Assembly (NCBI RefSeq): GCF_002105155.1
Contig: NW_019029011.1
Span: forward strand, 62,001 to 126,000
Source of the DNA: Lobosporangium transversale
Lineage: Eukaryota > Mortierellomycota > Mortierellomycetes > Mortierellales > Mortierellaceae
Direction: 5' to 3'
DNA: 64,000 nt
Shown: piece by piece, positions 45,898 to 57,300 of the stretch
How the letters are laid out: each line of letters begins with the position of its first letter
Position numbering within the stretch: the stretch's first letter is position 1
Notes under the pieces: generated by a model
The model's input: only the letters and a program-made list of their open reading frames with translations
What the model was told of the DNA's origin: nothing
Databases searched by the model: none
Translations under genes and position numbers: made by a program

Positions 45898-48468
45898 TTA
45901 TGTTGAGACATCTTTACTTTTCCTTGACCGATCATAGCTTGCTCTGGTTGAATATAACTGGAACCATCGCTCAAAATCATTAAGGTCAATTTGCGTCGGA
46001 TCATCCTTTTTCGTACTCCATGAAGATCCTGCAATTGGGCTTGTGCTGAACAACTCCAAAAGATCGCCACCCATCTCCATTTTAGCTGCTTCAATCTGGT
46101 TTGCAATCTGTCCTTGATTCTGTGGTGGAAATCCTATTCTACTATTTGCTCGAGGTCCTGTAACGGTCGTGGTCGTATTATCTTCTGGTGATAGAGAGAT
46201 AGGCGCTAAATTATCCATATTCTTCTCAGTCTTAAAGTCCTGTCCATAATTCTGGTCATATGCAAGCTTCTCAAGAATCTGAATAAGACCACGTGTCCGA
46301 CTCATCATATTGACTAGTTTGGACAGTTCGCCTTTGCTAATGGGGGTGTTTTCGTTGTTATCATTTCGTCTATTATGCTCCTCAAGCACCCATGAGACAA
46401 CGATGGCATTCATCTTGGGCGTCGGTTTGAGTGAATAGTGATCTATCAACGCTTGAAGTGCTACTGTTGCGCCTGCATAATCATGCCAGGCAAAAAAGGC
46501 TCGTAAAATGTTGGAGTAGAGCGAGCGACTAGGTCGGATCCCGACAATAATCATATCTCGGAAAAGAGTCCTTGGGTTTAAAAATTCCGTTGTTGAGGGA
46601 ATTTTGTCAAATTGATAATGCTTCTTCACAATGCAAGGGTTAGACGAGGGCCGACTAGGTGCTGCAGACGTACTGATAGTTCGACTTCCATCATTCTCCA
46701 ATGTAGGCCTAAAAGATTGGCCAATAGGTTCTGAGATTTTATTCAAGAACCTAAGGTCATTCAGCACTGTGCCTTCGCCTTGAAGACCTTCGCCTCCTTC
46801 TAGTCGCGCCTTATCACTGTGAAAGATGGCATTAAACATGCAAGTAAACGAGATTTGATCCACACCAATGGATCGGTCATTGAGCATGGATTTATATAGC
46901 TGTAAACACCGCCTTTCCATCCTCCCTTGTTCATAAGCCATTAAAAGATAATTACAGACAGCAAGGTCAGGCTGAATTCCATCGCGTAGCAACTGTCGAA
47001 AGAGAGCCTCAGCATGCCGGGGCATTCTTTGTTGTGCAAAAGATTGCATTAAAAGCACATATGTTGACCTATCTGGTCTAACTCCTGAGCGCCTCATCTC
47101 CTGAAGCCAGTCAATAGCTTTATCCATCTCCCGAAGGCGAATATAGCAATGCAAAATGCTGTTGTATTCATTAACCCGAGGCACACATCCATAGTTGCCT
47201 ATCAGTCCCTTCGCCAGGATTGCACCATCTGCATCACCCTTCTTAGCAAAACTGGTCAAAATCGACTTGAGAATCCGCTGATCAAAAACAGGTTTCTCAC
47301 TCGAAATCATTTTTTCATGAACTGCCTGCAGGAACAGACTCCTGTCACTTGGATATTGGATTTCTGCTACCGCGAGGCTCAACATCAGGTCCAATGACTC
47401 GATATTGGAATCGATACCAAGACGTGGCAGAGTATCGTACACCTCTTGAGCATACAAACTCTCCCGACTTGCAACACATGCCCTCAAAATACCGTTCACA
47501 GTCTCAATGCTCTCAAGACTTTCGTCAGCCAACATTTCTTTCCAGAAACCGAGCGCCTCTTTTTTGTATCCTGCAATGAGGCATTTTTGAATCAGATACC
47601 CAAGTGTAAATTCGCTTGGCTTAATATTGAACCGCTTTCGCGCCTCGTGAATGACTTTCGCTGCAATATCAAGTCGATTAAGGCCCCCCCACGCCCGCAC
47701 GGCATGATTAAGTAAAATAGGATCTACCTTCACATTTCCTGCAATAAGCTTCTTGAACTCATCCAATGCCTCTTCAAAACGCCCCACTCCATTTAATGCG
47801 GACATCAGGTCGCTAAAATCCCATCGCGTCAATGACTGTGCCAGTGAGCGCTTGTCATTGATGACAGTGACAATTCTAGCATGCCAAATTTCCTTCGCAG
47901 AATTGACTCCTTTGTAGGCTATCTCGTCGTTAACACTGATGTGATCACAACGTGCCTCGTTTGGATTGCATTTTTTGGCAGCATCTTTAAAATAAATAAT
48001 GAGAAGCCTAATAACATCGTTTGATAATAAACGAAGATCCTTGTGCGACCTGCGAATCACATAGTAGGCATCCCATATTGCATGAGCATTGTTTGGATCC
48101 TGAAGTGCAGTATGTAGCCGCGAAAAATTAGTGAGCTGCGTCCGATCCAAAACGTCCCCTACTCTATGGTAATAGTCTCCTGGAGAGAGATTCGTGATAC
48201 GGCTGAGTAAAACATCAATACTGCTGGCTGTCGCAGAGATAAATTCTTGTGATGATTGAGGTCTTTTAAACCTCCTCCGATGGGAGCCAATGTCTTTCCT
48301 GGATACTGATGGAGGACGAACATTACTATCGTCTGTGGTAGTGATAGCAGTGGTGGTAGTACTGTATGAATTAAGAGAGAGACCGATTGTTGGTTGGGTA
48401 TCGTGAACGAAGATGTAATTTTGGTATGGATGAAAGGCTGCAACGTGATAGAAGATGTTGGGCAACAT
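45898..48468 (-). CDS. Pentatricopeptide repeat protein (probably mitochondrial)
   Basis: Single-exon minus-strand gene of 856 residues starting at ATG 48468 (MLPNIFYHVAAFHPYQNYIF). Repeats of about 35 residues run through most of the protein, for example VNEYNSILHCYIRLREMDKA, IDWLQEMRRSGVRPDRSTY and VLLMQSFAQQRMPRHAEALF then RQLLRDGIQPDLAVCNYLLM. PPR solenoids bind RNA and act in organelle RNA processing or translation. The chosen N-terminus is a poor presequence. An overlapping frame starting at 48563 (MQHRRLPLSIVKTSARQATL) looks better as a targeting signal, but I could not join it in phase. Ser/Asn-rich insertions interrupt the C-terminal third. It lies head-to-head with another PPR gene. 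Confidence 0.85.
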   Translation of the reverse strand: MLPNIFYHVAAFHPYQNYIFVHDTQPTIGLSLNSYSTTTTAITTTDDSNVRPPSVSRKDIGSHRRRFKRPQSSQEFISATASSIDVLLSRITNLSPGDYYHRVGDVLDRTQLTNFSRLHTALQDPNNAHAIWDAYYVIRRSHKDLRLLSNDVIRLLIIYFKDAAKKCNPNEARCDHISVNDEIAYKGVNSAKEIWHARIVTVINDKRSLAQSLTRWDFSDLMSALNGVGRFEEALDEFKKLIAGNVKVDPILLNHAVRAWGGLNRLDIAAKVIHEARKRFNIKPSEFTLGYLIQKCLIAGYKKEALGFWKEMLADESLESIETVNGILRACVASRESLYAQEVYDTLPRLGIDSNIESLDLMLSLAVAEIQYPSDRSLFLQAVHEKMISSEKPVFDQRILKSILTSFAKKGDADGAILAKGLIGNYGCVPRVNEYNSILHCYIRLREMDKAIDWLQEMRRSGVRPDRSTYVLLMQSFAQQRMPRHAEALFRQLLRDGIQPDLAVCNYLLMAYEQGRMERRCLQLYKSMLNDRSIGVDQISFTCMFNAIFHSDKARLEGGEGLQGEGTVLNDLRFLNKISEPIGQSFRPTLENDGSRTISTSAAPSRPSSNPCIVKKHYQFDKIPSTTEFLNPRTLFRDMIIVGIRPSRSLYSNILRAFFAWHDYAGATVALQALIDHYSLKPTPKMNAIVVSWVLEEHNRRNDNNENTPISKGELSKLVNMMSRTRGLIQILEKLAYDQNYGQDFKTEKNMDNLAPISLSPEDNTTTTVTGPRANSRIGFPPQNQGQIANQIEAAKMEMGGDLLELFSTSPIAGSSWSTKKDDPTQIDLNDFERWFQLYSTRASYDRSRKSKDVST

Positions 48469-48769
48469 CTTAGTGATACAAGAAGCTGTCGTGAAGATAC
48501 TCCAAGTGTTGCTTGTCTAGCTGATGTTTTTACGATTGATAAAGGTAGTCTTCTGTGCTGCATGTTTGTGAGTGATAAAACAGACGTTGCAGAGAAGAAA
48601 GAGGTGAATTGTAACAGCTTTTTTTGCCAAGTTTAGAAGTCAACGGAGTAGGACTGTTAATTCGTTTTGTCAAAACATTCTGTCCTGACATCAGTCTCTG
48701 TCACGACAGCAACCCATTTGTAGTATTGTTAGAAATCTAGACATCAACAAAAATACGTTGAAGGCTGCA
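48469..48769. promoter_or_regulatory. Divergent promoter region between two PPR genes
   Basis: A 301-base gap separates start codons at 48468 (minus) and 48770 (plus). Part of it (48469-48563) is open on the minus strand with a presequence-like translation. No TATA box recognised. Confidence 0.45.
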
Positions 48770-50751
48770 ATGTTAATGTTAAATTATTATAACATGCTGA
48801 GAGGTATTCGACTGCACCTCACCTGCACTACACATTGGAATCAAAATACAAGGCTTCCTGCACAGGTGATATTGTCTAGAACAACATCCAGCACGAACCA
48901 ACTAATCTCGCTCGCTCTACATGGGAACCGTCTAATATCGTCTTCATCTCTATCTTTACCACCTAACCGTTGTGTAATCCCCAGGGCTCTGAATTCTCGA
49001 GGGATCATCACCGGGACATACCCCTCCATACCTCTCAGCCCATATAATATCAGGCTACTTAAGCTTGAAAAGGATCCGCATGCATGTCTGCCCATTTTCG
49101 ATAAATGCAGAGAAATTCTCGAATCCAACCTGAAGCCTGATCTGACCACATATCGAGTTCTTCTCGAAGCACATGCACGCAACAAGGATCTGCAGAGCAT
49201 TTTGACCACTTTGGAAGAGATGGAGCTTGCTGGTTGCTCTCCTAATATTTCCTGCTTTAACATTGGTCTCAAGGTAAGGAATCAAACTCGAGATGATACT
49301 TAAGCAATATGAATGAACCTTGGGAGCCTTGTCTTATCATTTCTATGTAAATTTGTTGTCATAGGCCGCTGCGACACAGGGGGATACCGTAATTCTGGAA
49401 AAAATACGGGAAATGGTCGCGAAAGCAGGACTCAAACTGAACCTTAAATCGTTTGAGATAATTGTGCAGGGACTCTGTACTAATCAGGAGCTGGAGCATG
49501 CTCTAGACCTTTTGGGCGATATGACAGTGTCTGTTAATGAAGGCGGAGAGCCAGACGAGAATGGCAAGCCTGTGATTGATATCCGGCCATCATTACAATG
49601 CTACATATCAGTCATCCAGCTGGCACAGTCTCTTCACGAGTCTGAAACTGCTTATCTTGTGTTGAAAATGGCCGAAGTACAGGCTGGTCTTTCTAGAATT
49701 CCTGCAGTTGTCTACACAGATCTTTTGGCTAGGGCTGCTGAAGACTATGTGGTAAGCAGCATTTGCTTAGAATAATGTTGGAGCTGCTTATTTAGGTCAC
49801 AATACTATAGTATTGAAACTTTTTTTTACACAAATTTTATAGCTTCCTGCAGTAGAGCATTGCTGGAAGAAGGGTGTCAAGGAGATGGGAGCTACGCTTG
49901 ACGAAGGAACATGTATGTTGGTTCTCCATTGTGCAGGACATGAAAGAGCCCCACAATTGTCTGCAGAAGTTATTCAGCATATGGGAGAAGCCGGAATGGA
50001 ATTCAGGGAGTATCACTTTGCTCCTTTGCTTCAGTCTTTTTCACTTGCTAAGAAATTCAAGTCGGCATTCAACGTCTTGTCGATCATGAGAACATCGGGT
50101 ATGAAGCCGACTGTTTTGACTGCGACGAGCTTACTCAAAATCCTTGATGAGCCTGGAAACATTGACGAAGCATTCATCTGTATGCAGGAAATGCATCGAG
50201 AGGGCAAAGCTGTAGATGTCGTAGCCTTTAACGTATTGATTGAGGCCTGTGGTCGCATCAATGATTTGACTCGGGCCATGCAGATCTTTGAGGCAGCATC
50301 GGACTTGAAAGTTAACCCGGATACGGACACCTACAATGCATTACTAACTGGTTGTATAACTGATAGAAACATGAATGAGGGCAAGAATGTGGTTAAGATG
50401 ATGCAGAAAGCAGGCGTAGACCCCAATGTTGATACGTACCAGTCATTGATCACGTTATGCCTGACGCAGATCAACTACGAAGATGCATTCATGTATCTTG
50501 AGGAAATGAAGAGTCACAATGTGATCCCATCTGAAGCGATCTACACAAGTCTGGTGCGAAAGCTTGCGCGCGAGAACGATCCTCGCATTAAGTATGCGAT
50601 CGAAGAAATGGAGTCATTTGGATATGTAATTGGCCCCAATATGCGTGAATATATCGAAACAGGGGGACTAAGTAACTTGGAAGAGTCATTTCGCCGAAAA
50701 CAGATTCGATTAGCACAACGTCGACGTAGTGGCCACCGCCCACGTCCCTAA
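48770..50751 (+). CDS. Pentatricopeptide repeat protein (probably mitochondrial)
   Basis: Three exons (48770-49273, 49365-49751, 49843-50751) join in phase 0, giving 599 residues. The first ATG is 48770 (MLMLNYYNMLRGIRLHLTC), followed by a Ser/Arg-rich stretch suited to mitochondrial import. PPR repeats cover most of the protein, for example DLTTYRVLLEAHARNKDLQS, TLEEMELAGCSPNISCFNIG, VVAFNVLIEACGRINDLTRA, DTYNALLTGCITDRNMNEGK and DTYQSLITLCLTQINYEDAF. It ends in a basic tail (RLAQRRRSGHRPRP). A role in mitochondrial RNA metabolism is inferred from the family; the target is unknown. Confidence 0.87.
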
Positions 50752-51316
50752 CAGAATAAAGAAATAGCGAAATGAAAATGTCACAGTGGGGGGTGTGGTG
50801 TCACCATGGGCTCATGATCCAGCCATTGATGACTGTCATTTCCACACTACCTTAGTGGAGACGCACACCGCAGGAAGGCAAAGTTGCATGTCTGGACTGC
50901 AACTATTCAATGTGTCATCTCTCTTCTCATTCATTCCTTTCTCAATCTTTGCCTTCTCTTCTTGACTTGCTCACTTTCATTTTCGCATTTCTGTGCACTC
51001 TTCTTTCTTCCCTGTTTCGTGCACTCTTTTCTACCCACACTCTAGCCCTGCACTCGACAACTCACTTTTTACTCTCTCTTTTCTCTCTCTTTTCTCTCTC
51101 TTTTCTCTCTCTTTTCTCTCTCTTTTCTTTTCTCTCTCTTTTCTCTCTCTTTTTACTCTCTTTTTACTCTCTTCCTCTCCCTCTCTTTCCCTTCCTCCCG
51201 CTCTCTCCCTCTCTCTATTTTCTTTTCCCCTCCTCTTCTCTCAGTTAACTACTAATTTCTTGTAAAGAAAAAAACTGTTTTATTCTTAGGAGCAGGGCAG
51301 CAACACTATCATCACC
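50752..51316. other. Intergenic, CT-rich upstream of ATG2
   Basis: Pyrimidine-rich on the plus strand for about 350 bases, including the tandem repeat at 51068-51160. The long Leu/Ser/Phe ORFs here are composition artefacts. It contains the ATG2 promoter; CT-rich promoters are common in fungi. Confidence 0.5.
51068..51160. repeat. CT-rich tandem repeat (TTTTCTCTCTC)n
   Basis: About eight copies of an 11-base unit of four T followed by CTCTCTC, slightly degenerate at the 3' end, 150 bases before the ATG2 start codon. Confidence 0.8.
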
Positions 51317-54300
51317 ATGAAGGCCTGGGGCCTCGGCAGCTTCTTTTCGTCGTTGGCCATACCTGTAGGGCTTCAAAAGAAACTACTGAGCTTTTTGCTT
51401 CAACGAGCCATTGGTCACTTTTTGGAAGATGACCTGGATTTGGAAAAGCTTGATATTGAGCTCTCAAACGGCATTGTACACCTGACTGACTTAAAGCTCA
51501 GCACTAGGGTAAGATGAATTAACAAACATCCTACCGTGCAATGAAGGGAGATATCTATAGTCAGTAGCTGTAGCTCCAGTAAATAAGCGACGGACAATAC
51601 ATTCCTGCTACTTGTGAAGAGCGAGGATTCAATAACGCTGAACGAAAAACGCACCATATGGTTATCTTTACATTGCTATTCGAAATTTTTTTTACTCATT
51701 GCTGTAACGAAATGATAAAAAAAAGTGGGCGCAGTGCTCCTTTGTGCGATACCATTGTACAAATCTGGTGGCAACAAAAACACATGGACTGTGTGTGCAA
51801 TCATTCAATAAAAAAACTGTAGCAGGACAGTGCATTCGCATCTTACTGAAAGATAAGAGTCAAATAACTCGCTCTCAGGACAATAATCTCTGCTTGCATG
51901 GCACTGGAGGCGATCCACAGTCTTGGATGTGAACTTGACTTGGTTTTCTTGTAGCCTACTCGTGTTTATGGAGACCGCCAAATTCCTGTCTTTTCTTTTA
52001 CAATTTTTTTTTTTCTACCACCACTTCATTCTTCTTGGCGCTAATGCATCATCTTTTTTTTTGTCTTTGCCTTACGAACATGCATACGGTGTTGTGATGG
52101 ACTCGTGATCTTCGGATTGCGACTTTTGCTTTTACAAATACTAATAGGCACTGAATGGTTTTACTGCTGGGACTCCACTCGCAGTTACGCAGGGCCATAT
52201 TAGTTCCATCACCGCAACAATTCCTTGGCGTAACCTTTGGAATGGACAGTGTGTGCTTGAGATCGACGGGATCGATGTTACCCTCGTACCCGTGCAATGT
52301 GATCGTACAACCAGCACAGATAGTCAAGATGACCACATTTTGTCCTCTTCTATTGGACTAGCCAACGATTTCTTACAAGCAGTAGACAAAGAAGAGGTTG
52401 CAATTCAGGAAACGCTGTTACAGACATTTCAGAGTCATGTTACACAATCTACTCATTCGGGTATGCCAGGGGATTTTAATTCTAGGCCAACTACAAGACC
52501 TCCAACTTCCAATCAAGAATTCCCTAGTACATCAACCTCAATACCATCGTCTGCACTAGGCAGCGAAGATTCTGTCTCAGAGGGTGAGGGTATTCAATTC
52601 GTGGCGAAGCTTATCGAGAAACTGATGGCTAGGATCCAAATTATTTGCAAACGAACAACCATCCGTCTACGCCATAGCTCCAGTCTTCCTCTCACAAAGT
52701 CACATGCCCGCCGACCTCATGAGGAGAAGTTGCAGTATGAGCTGGAGATCCGACTACCCTATATTGGGTACCGTGATGAAACTCCAGGATGGGATCAATT
52801 AGCAACCAGTATGGATGCATCAAGCATTCGTTCCGAGTCCGTTTCAGGTTCTACTGTGCTTGAAGAATCCGTTATGCCTAGTGTCATTTGGCAGGAATCA
52901 CCAGAATCTTCGATCAAAACCATTGTTTTCAAGGGTTTCTCTGTTTGGATCAAGCAAAAAGGTGACAGCGGGAAACCGGTGGCACAATCGAGTCTTACTT
53001 CAGCGTCTGTATTAGATGATACCATATGTGAAGCTTTAGGTAGCCAGGATAACCAATCAGACTCGGACACAGATATCTTTTCAGATGCGCATGAGAATTT
53101 CTCACAATCCATGGTTGCATCACAGATCGCCCCGCGGCAGCCTATTTTCCGGTCAACATCATCAGCAACAAGCAACCAGCAAACTTCACAAGAGTGCTAT
53201 GCGGCGGAAATCCTCTCAACATTGCAACATAAAAATCGTATCAAAGTCAATATTAGGAAAAATGCTACAATGACCACAGGTTCCAGTCAGGCACAGGCTC
53301 AAACCACTACGAAGTCGCTCTTGGACATTGACTTTCACTTGCGTACCATGCTCATTGCACTTGCGCCAAATCAAATTGCCTTCATTCTGGAGATTCTAAC
53401 GCTAATTGATAATGCGTCAGGGGTAGAAGCTATTCAGTGTCAAAAGAAACCCCCAAACATAGGACGTACTGTTGATACCAATATCAATAACAGAAGCAGG
53501 CAAGACATAAGTACACACAGGACTAACTATAGTGGTGTGACAGCGGCTGAAGGGGAACGAAGTCTTCAGGAACCTCGGTCAGACTCAATCGCGGAGCACA
53601 GTTCACCCATATATTCTCATTCATCGCTCTCTCCCAATCGACAGCACCCTACGGACCCCATCAGAACATCTCAACTGAAAACGGAAGCTCGGCACTATGA
53701 TTTTGATAAGTCTCTAGAAACAATGGACTCGAAAACTGTTACGCCACTGTCTGTTGCTTCATTAGAATCGCCCAGGTTTTTAAGCGGGCCTTCATACACA
53801 GACGCCCGACCTACAGCCTCAACTTCTTCCAGCGCAGTGCCTAGTATCGAATCCTCTCAAACTATCAAGTTGAAGGCCCGCATTAGCATACTTCAATTAT
53901 TTGTTCTTTACGATGATCCGGAATCGCAGCACCATATCCCTACGGAGATGAGTTTTTATAAGAATCCTACACCAGAGGCATTAAGGGCAGACCATTCCAA
54001 ATTTGAAGTGGACAGCATGGTCCTTCGATACCAGCAATGGGTATCTCCAGATGCATGCTCTGGGCAAAAACCTACAAAATCAACTAAGGGTCAGATTGAC
54101 TTCACACTCAATAATTTCACAGTCGCTGAGTGGATTCAAGCTGCACCAAGACCATATGACTTATCGGCCTGGAGCCCAACATCAGATGATTACCGGATTC
54201 CGCCTCGGCGGCAATATATACCCATCATTGAGTTTGATACTGATCAGGATACGCTTCTTCAAGCATCACCAACATCAAAATTCCCAACACTTCATATCCC

Positions 54301-57300
54301 TGATCGCTACCTGAATGAACGCACGCTTCTATTGCGAGCCAAGAAAAACAAGCGACAACCTGAACTGGCGAGGTCAACCTTGATTCCTGATGTAGAGCCC
54401 AATGTTTCGGAAAAAGAGACATCTGGAGGCACTACAAAGGAAGTGGTCCGTATGCGCGTGCTATTGAATCCTAAAAAAGATAGCTCTAAATCAAGCATGC
54501 CTTCTCCAGACGCAGCAACAGCGATGTCCCCTGGTGGCTTTACTCGAGAGGTCACTATCGAAGTCAAGCCAGTACAAGTACATATTGATTTGTTCACTCT
54601 TCAGCGACTTGAGAAATGCTTGCTTGCTATCATAGGCCCAGGCCAGACTGCTCAAGCTGGTTTAGAGAACCAAGTTAATGGATCAAGCCTTAAGCCACAA
54701 CGAGCGATGGAGCAACAAATCATAGATGATCTTGATGCCAATCAAAAAAATACCAAGGTAATGCTATTGACAACAATCGGTCATCGTCAAATATACGCAT
54801 ACCAATGATGTTTAGTACATGAAGCCAGCTATATGTTAACATTCAGACCATTACCATAGACTAAAACCAGGCTTCGTCTGCGCCTGAATTCGGTTCAATT
54901 GTGGGTCTCTGTGCCAGATATTGGTGAAGTGCTAGAAGGGAAGGAGGAGACAGGCCCTGAGTATCGATCTCATTACGATATGCTATCTATCAACGTTATG
55001 AAGCTAGTCCTCACGCAAGCATCCGATGGAACGAGGGGGTCGGAAGCGATCGAATTCGGGCCTGGAAGTTCTCCGGAATCATATGCGCCCAAGACTAAAA
55101 TTGACTTTGTTAACTCATCGGTGTTTATCATCCCTAAATTTCGTAAGGAGCATAGTCTATGCGTTTTCTTTAGGTTATTAGCAGCTATTTAAAAGCTGCT
55201 ATTTCAAGCGGACACTGATTCTCTCTCTTTTTTTTTTTTTTTTTTTTTTCATTTCTCTTAGAAACAACTTCAAGAGCGGTAGTGTATATTGGCTCTTTAA
55301 CTAGTCATCCTACCTCCTATTCAGGGCTCAACAATTCCCCACTGCCAAATATAGAAATTACAACTCGATCACCTGGGGCCTTACCATTACATTATGAACG
55401 ACCAATTTTGTCTGGTTATCCTCAGAACCTAAATCTACGAGCGTTTACAGTACTGGAAGATGAGGAAAATATTCACAACACTACAGATGAGGAAGTGGAG
55501 CTTCTTCAGCTCAAGCAGCGCACGATTGAGACGTCTGTATGTTTGAGTCATCAAAATGAAATAGAGTCTAAAGCAGATTGGACTGTTGCGAACAATAACT
55601 AATTTTCTCGGTTATATTGATACTTGATAGCTCCTGGTAATAAACACTCAACTTCCACTGGTCGCCGTCCACTTGCACAAAGCAGATTTGGATAACCTCC
55701 AGATGCGTTTAAATGATCTGAGCACCTGGTTGACAATATTTTCAGAAAGACTTGTAGCAAAAATGCCATCGCTGTCAACACCACCCTCCAGACTGGACCA
55801 AACAAATGCCCAAGATGGGTTTGTGCGGCCACAGCATGAGTCATTGGACATTGGAAATGATGGGCATAACAACTTTCATGAAACCTACAATAACGATTGG
55901 AGGAGCAGCCACGAGGACCCTTTTCGGGACGACCAAAGTGAACATGGGACAGATAGGTCCACTGCCTATGGCGAGGAACTTCGAAACCAAGCAAGGGATA
56001 ATCCATTCACCTCTTCAACAGACCGTAACTCCCATTATTACCAATATCAACCAAGTCTTGTTAAACCGACTATGGCATCAGCTCTGATATATGTTCAAAC
56101 AGGTACGATGAAGCTCACCTTTCAACGTATCGTGCAGTAGAATACTACTACTCAGTTATATTTTGAACTCATTTCCTTATTTAATCTTCTTTGATAGTTG
56201 AGGTTATTTTGGACTACCCTACAAAGGCAACGATCTTTGGAGATGATGGCATCAAGTCATACCAGATCAATATCGGTGACACAAAAGTCTTCGCCGCAGC
56301 GAAATATCAAGGCGGCAATGAGAATTATCTTTACGTTGATGCTGAAGAACTGGAGGTTTATGAAGTCACTGCTCAAAAACCCAAAGTACTTTTATTGGCA
56401 AGAACCATTCCGAAAAATATTAAGGTAATTCTCCTTTTTAATTTGGTTTCTCTTTGAACTACATACATTATAGCATACACATTCCATCGGAGAACATTCA
56501 TTAATTGTATTAAGTCCTTTATTACCTTTTTACAGCTAAAGTTGCCGAAACCAATGCTCCATTTGACAAGCATATTGTCATTTGACCCAGAGATAAAATT
56601 CAAGGCAAACGATATCAATCTTGCATTTACTGGCATTTCATGGAAATTTTCGATTGAACAGACAGCTGTTGACGATATACAAGATTTCTTTGCTGAGCCG
56701 GAGAATATTATATATTATAACCCACCCCAGCAGCGCACTCGAATTGCGGTTAGTTTATCTGAGTGCTGCATGGATTATAAGCCCCTTCATATACCCTCGC
56801 GCTTCGTTCTTTCGTTTGAAAAGATGAAGGTATGATTCAATCAAGCATTTAACCTGAATATTATAAACGTAAACGCATTAAATGCATACAGTAACATCGA
56901 CAAAAAAATGGTTTAGGTCTTTTCCACATTGGTTCCAGAATCACCAACTCTCAAGTCCAAGGTTCAAATCTATAACATGGCTTTGTTACTGATTGACCAT
57001 ATTCAAAGCATTCGGACCCCACATTTCCCTGTTATAGGCTCCTCAAGTCCTGGAATTGATTCTAAACATTATTGGCGTCTACTCGGCTTTGCATTGGTTG
57101 GACAGTGTCCATTCTTTGAACTGAAGTCAATCAAGAGCAAGAACGGTCAGCTCCCATTGTACGACCTTGTGATCACAAATAATATCTTTTACCTGGAGAC
57201 TTGTTCAGATTCATTTGATACGCTAATGAAGCTGGCAGCTTATATGGGTGATAACGGTGATATGCCGATTGAGAAAAAGAAAATTCTGGAGCGACTCGCG

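Noticed and set aside
50910-51265. Plus-strand open frames of Leu/Ser/Phe upstream of ATG2
   Set aside because: CT-rich repeat composition; two frames are open over the same stretch and neither has a domain or consistent splicing.
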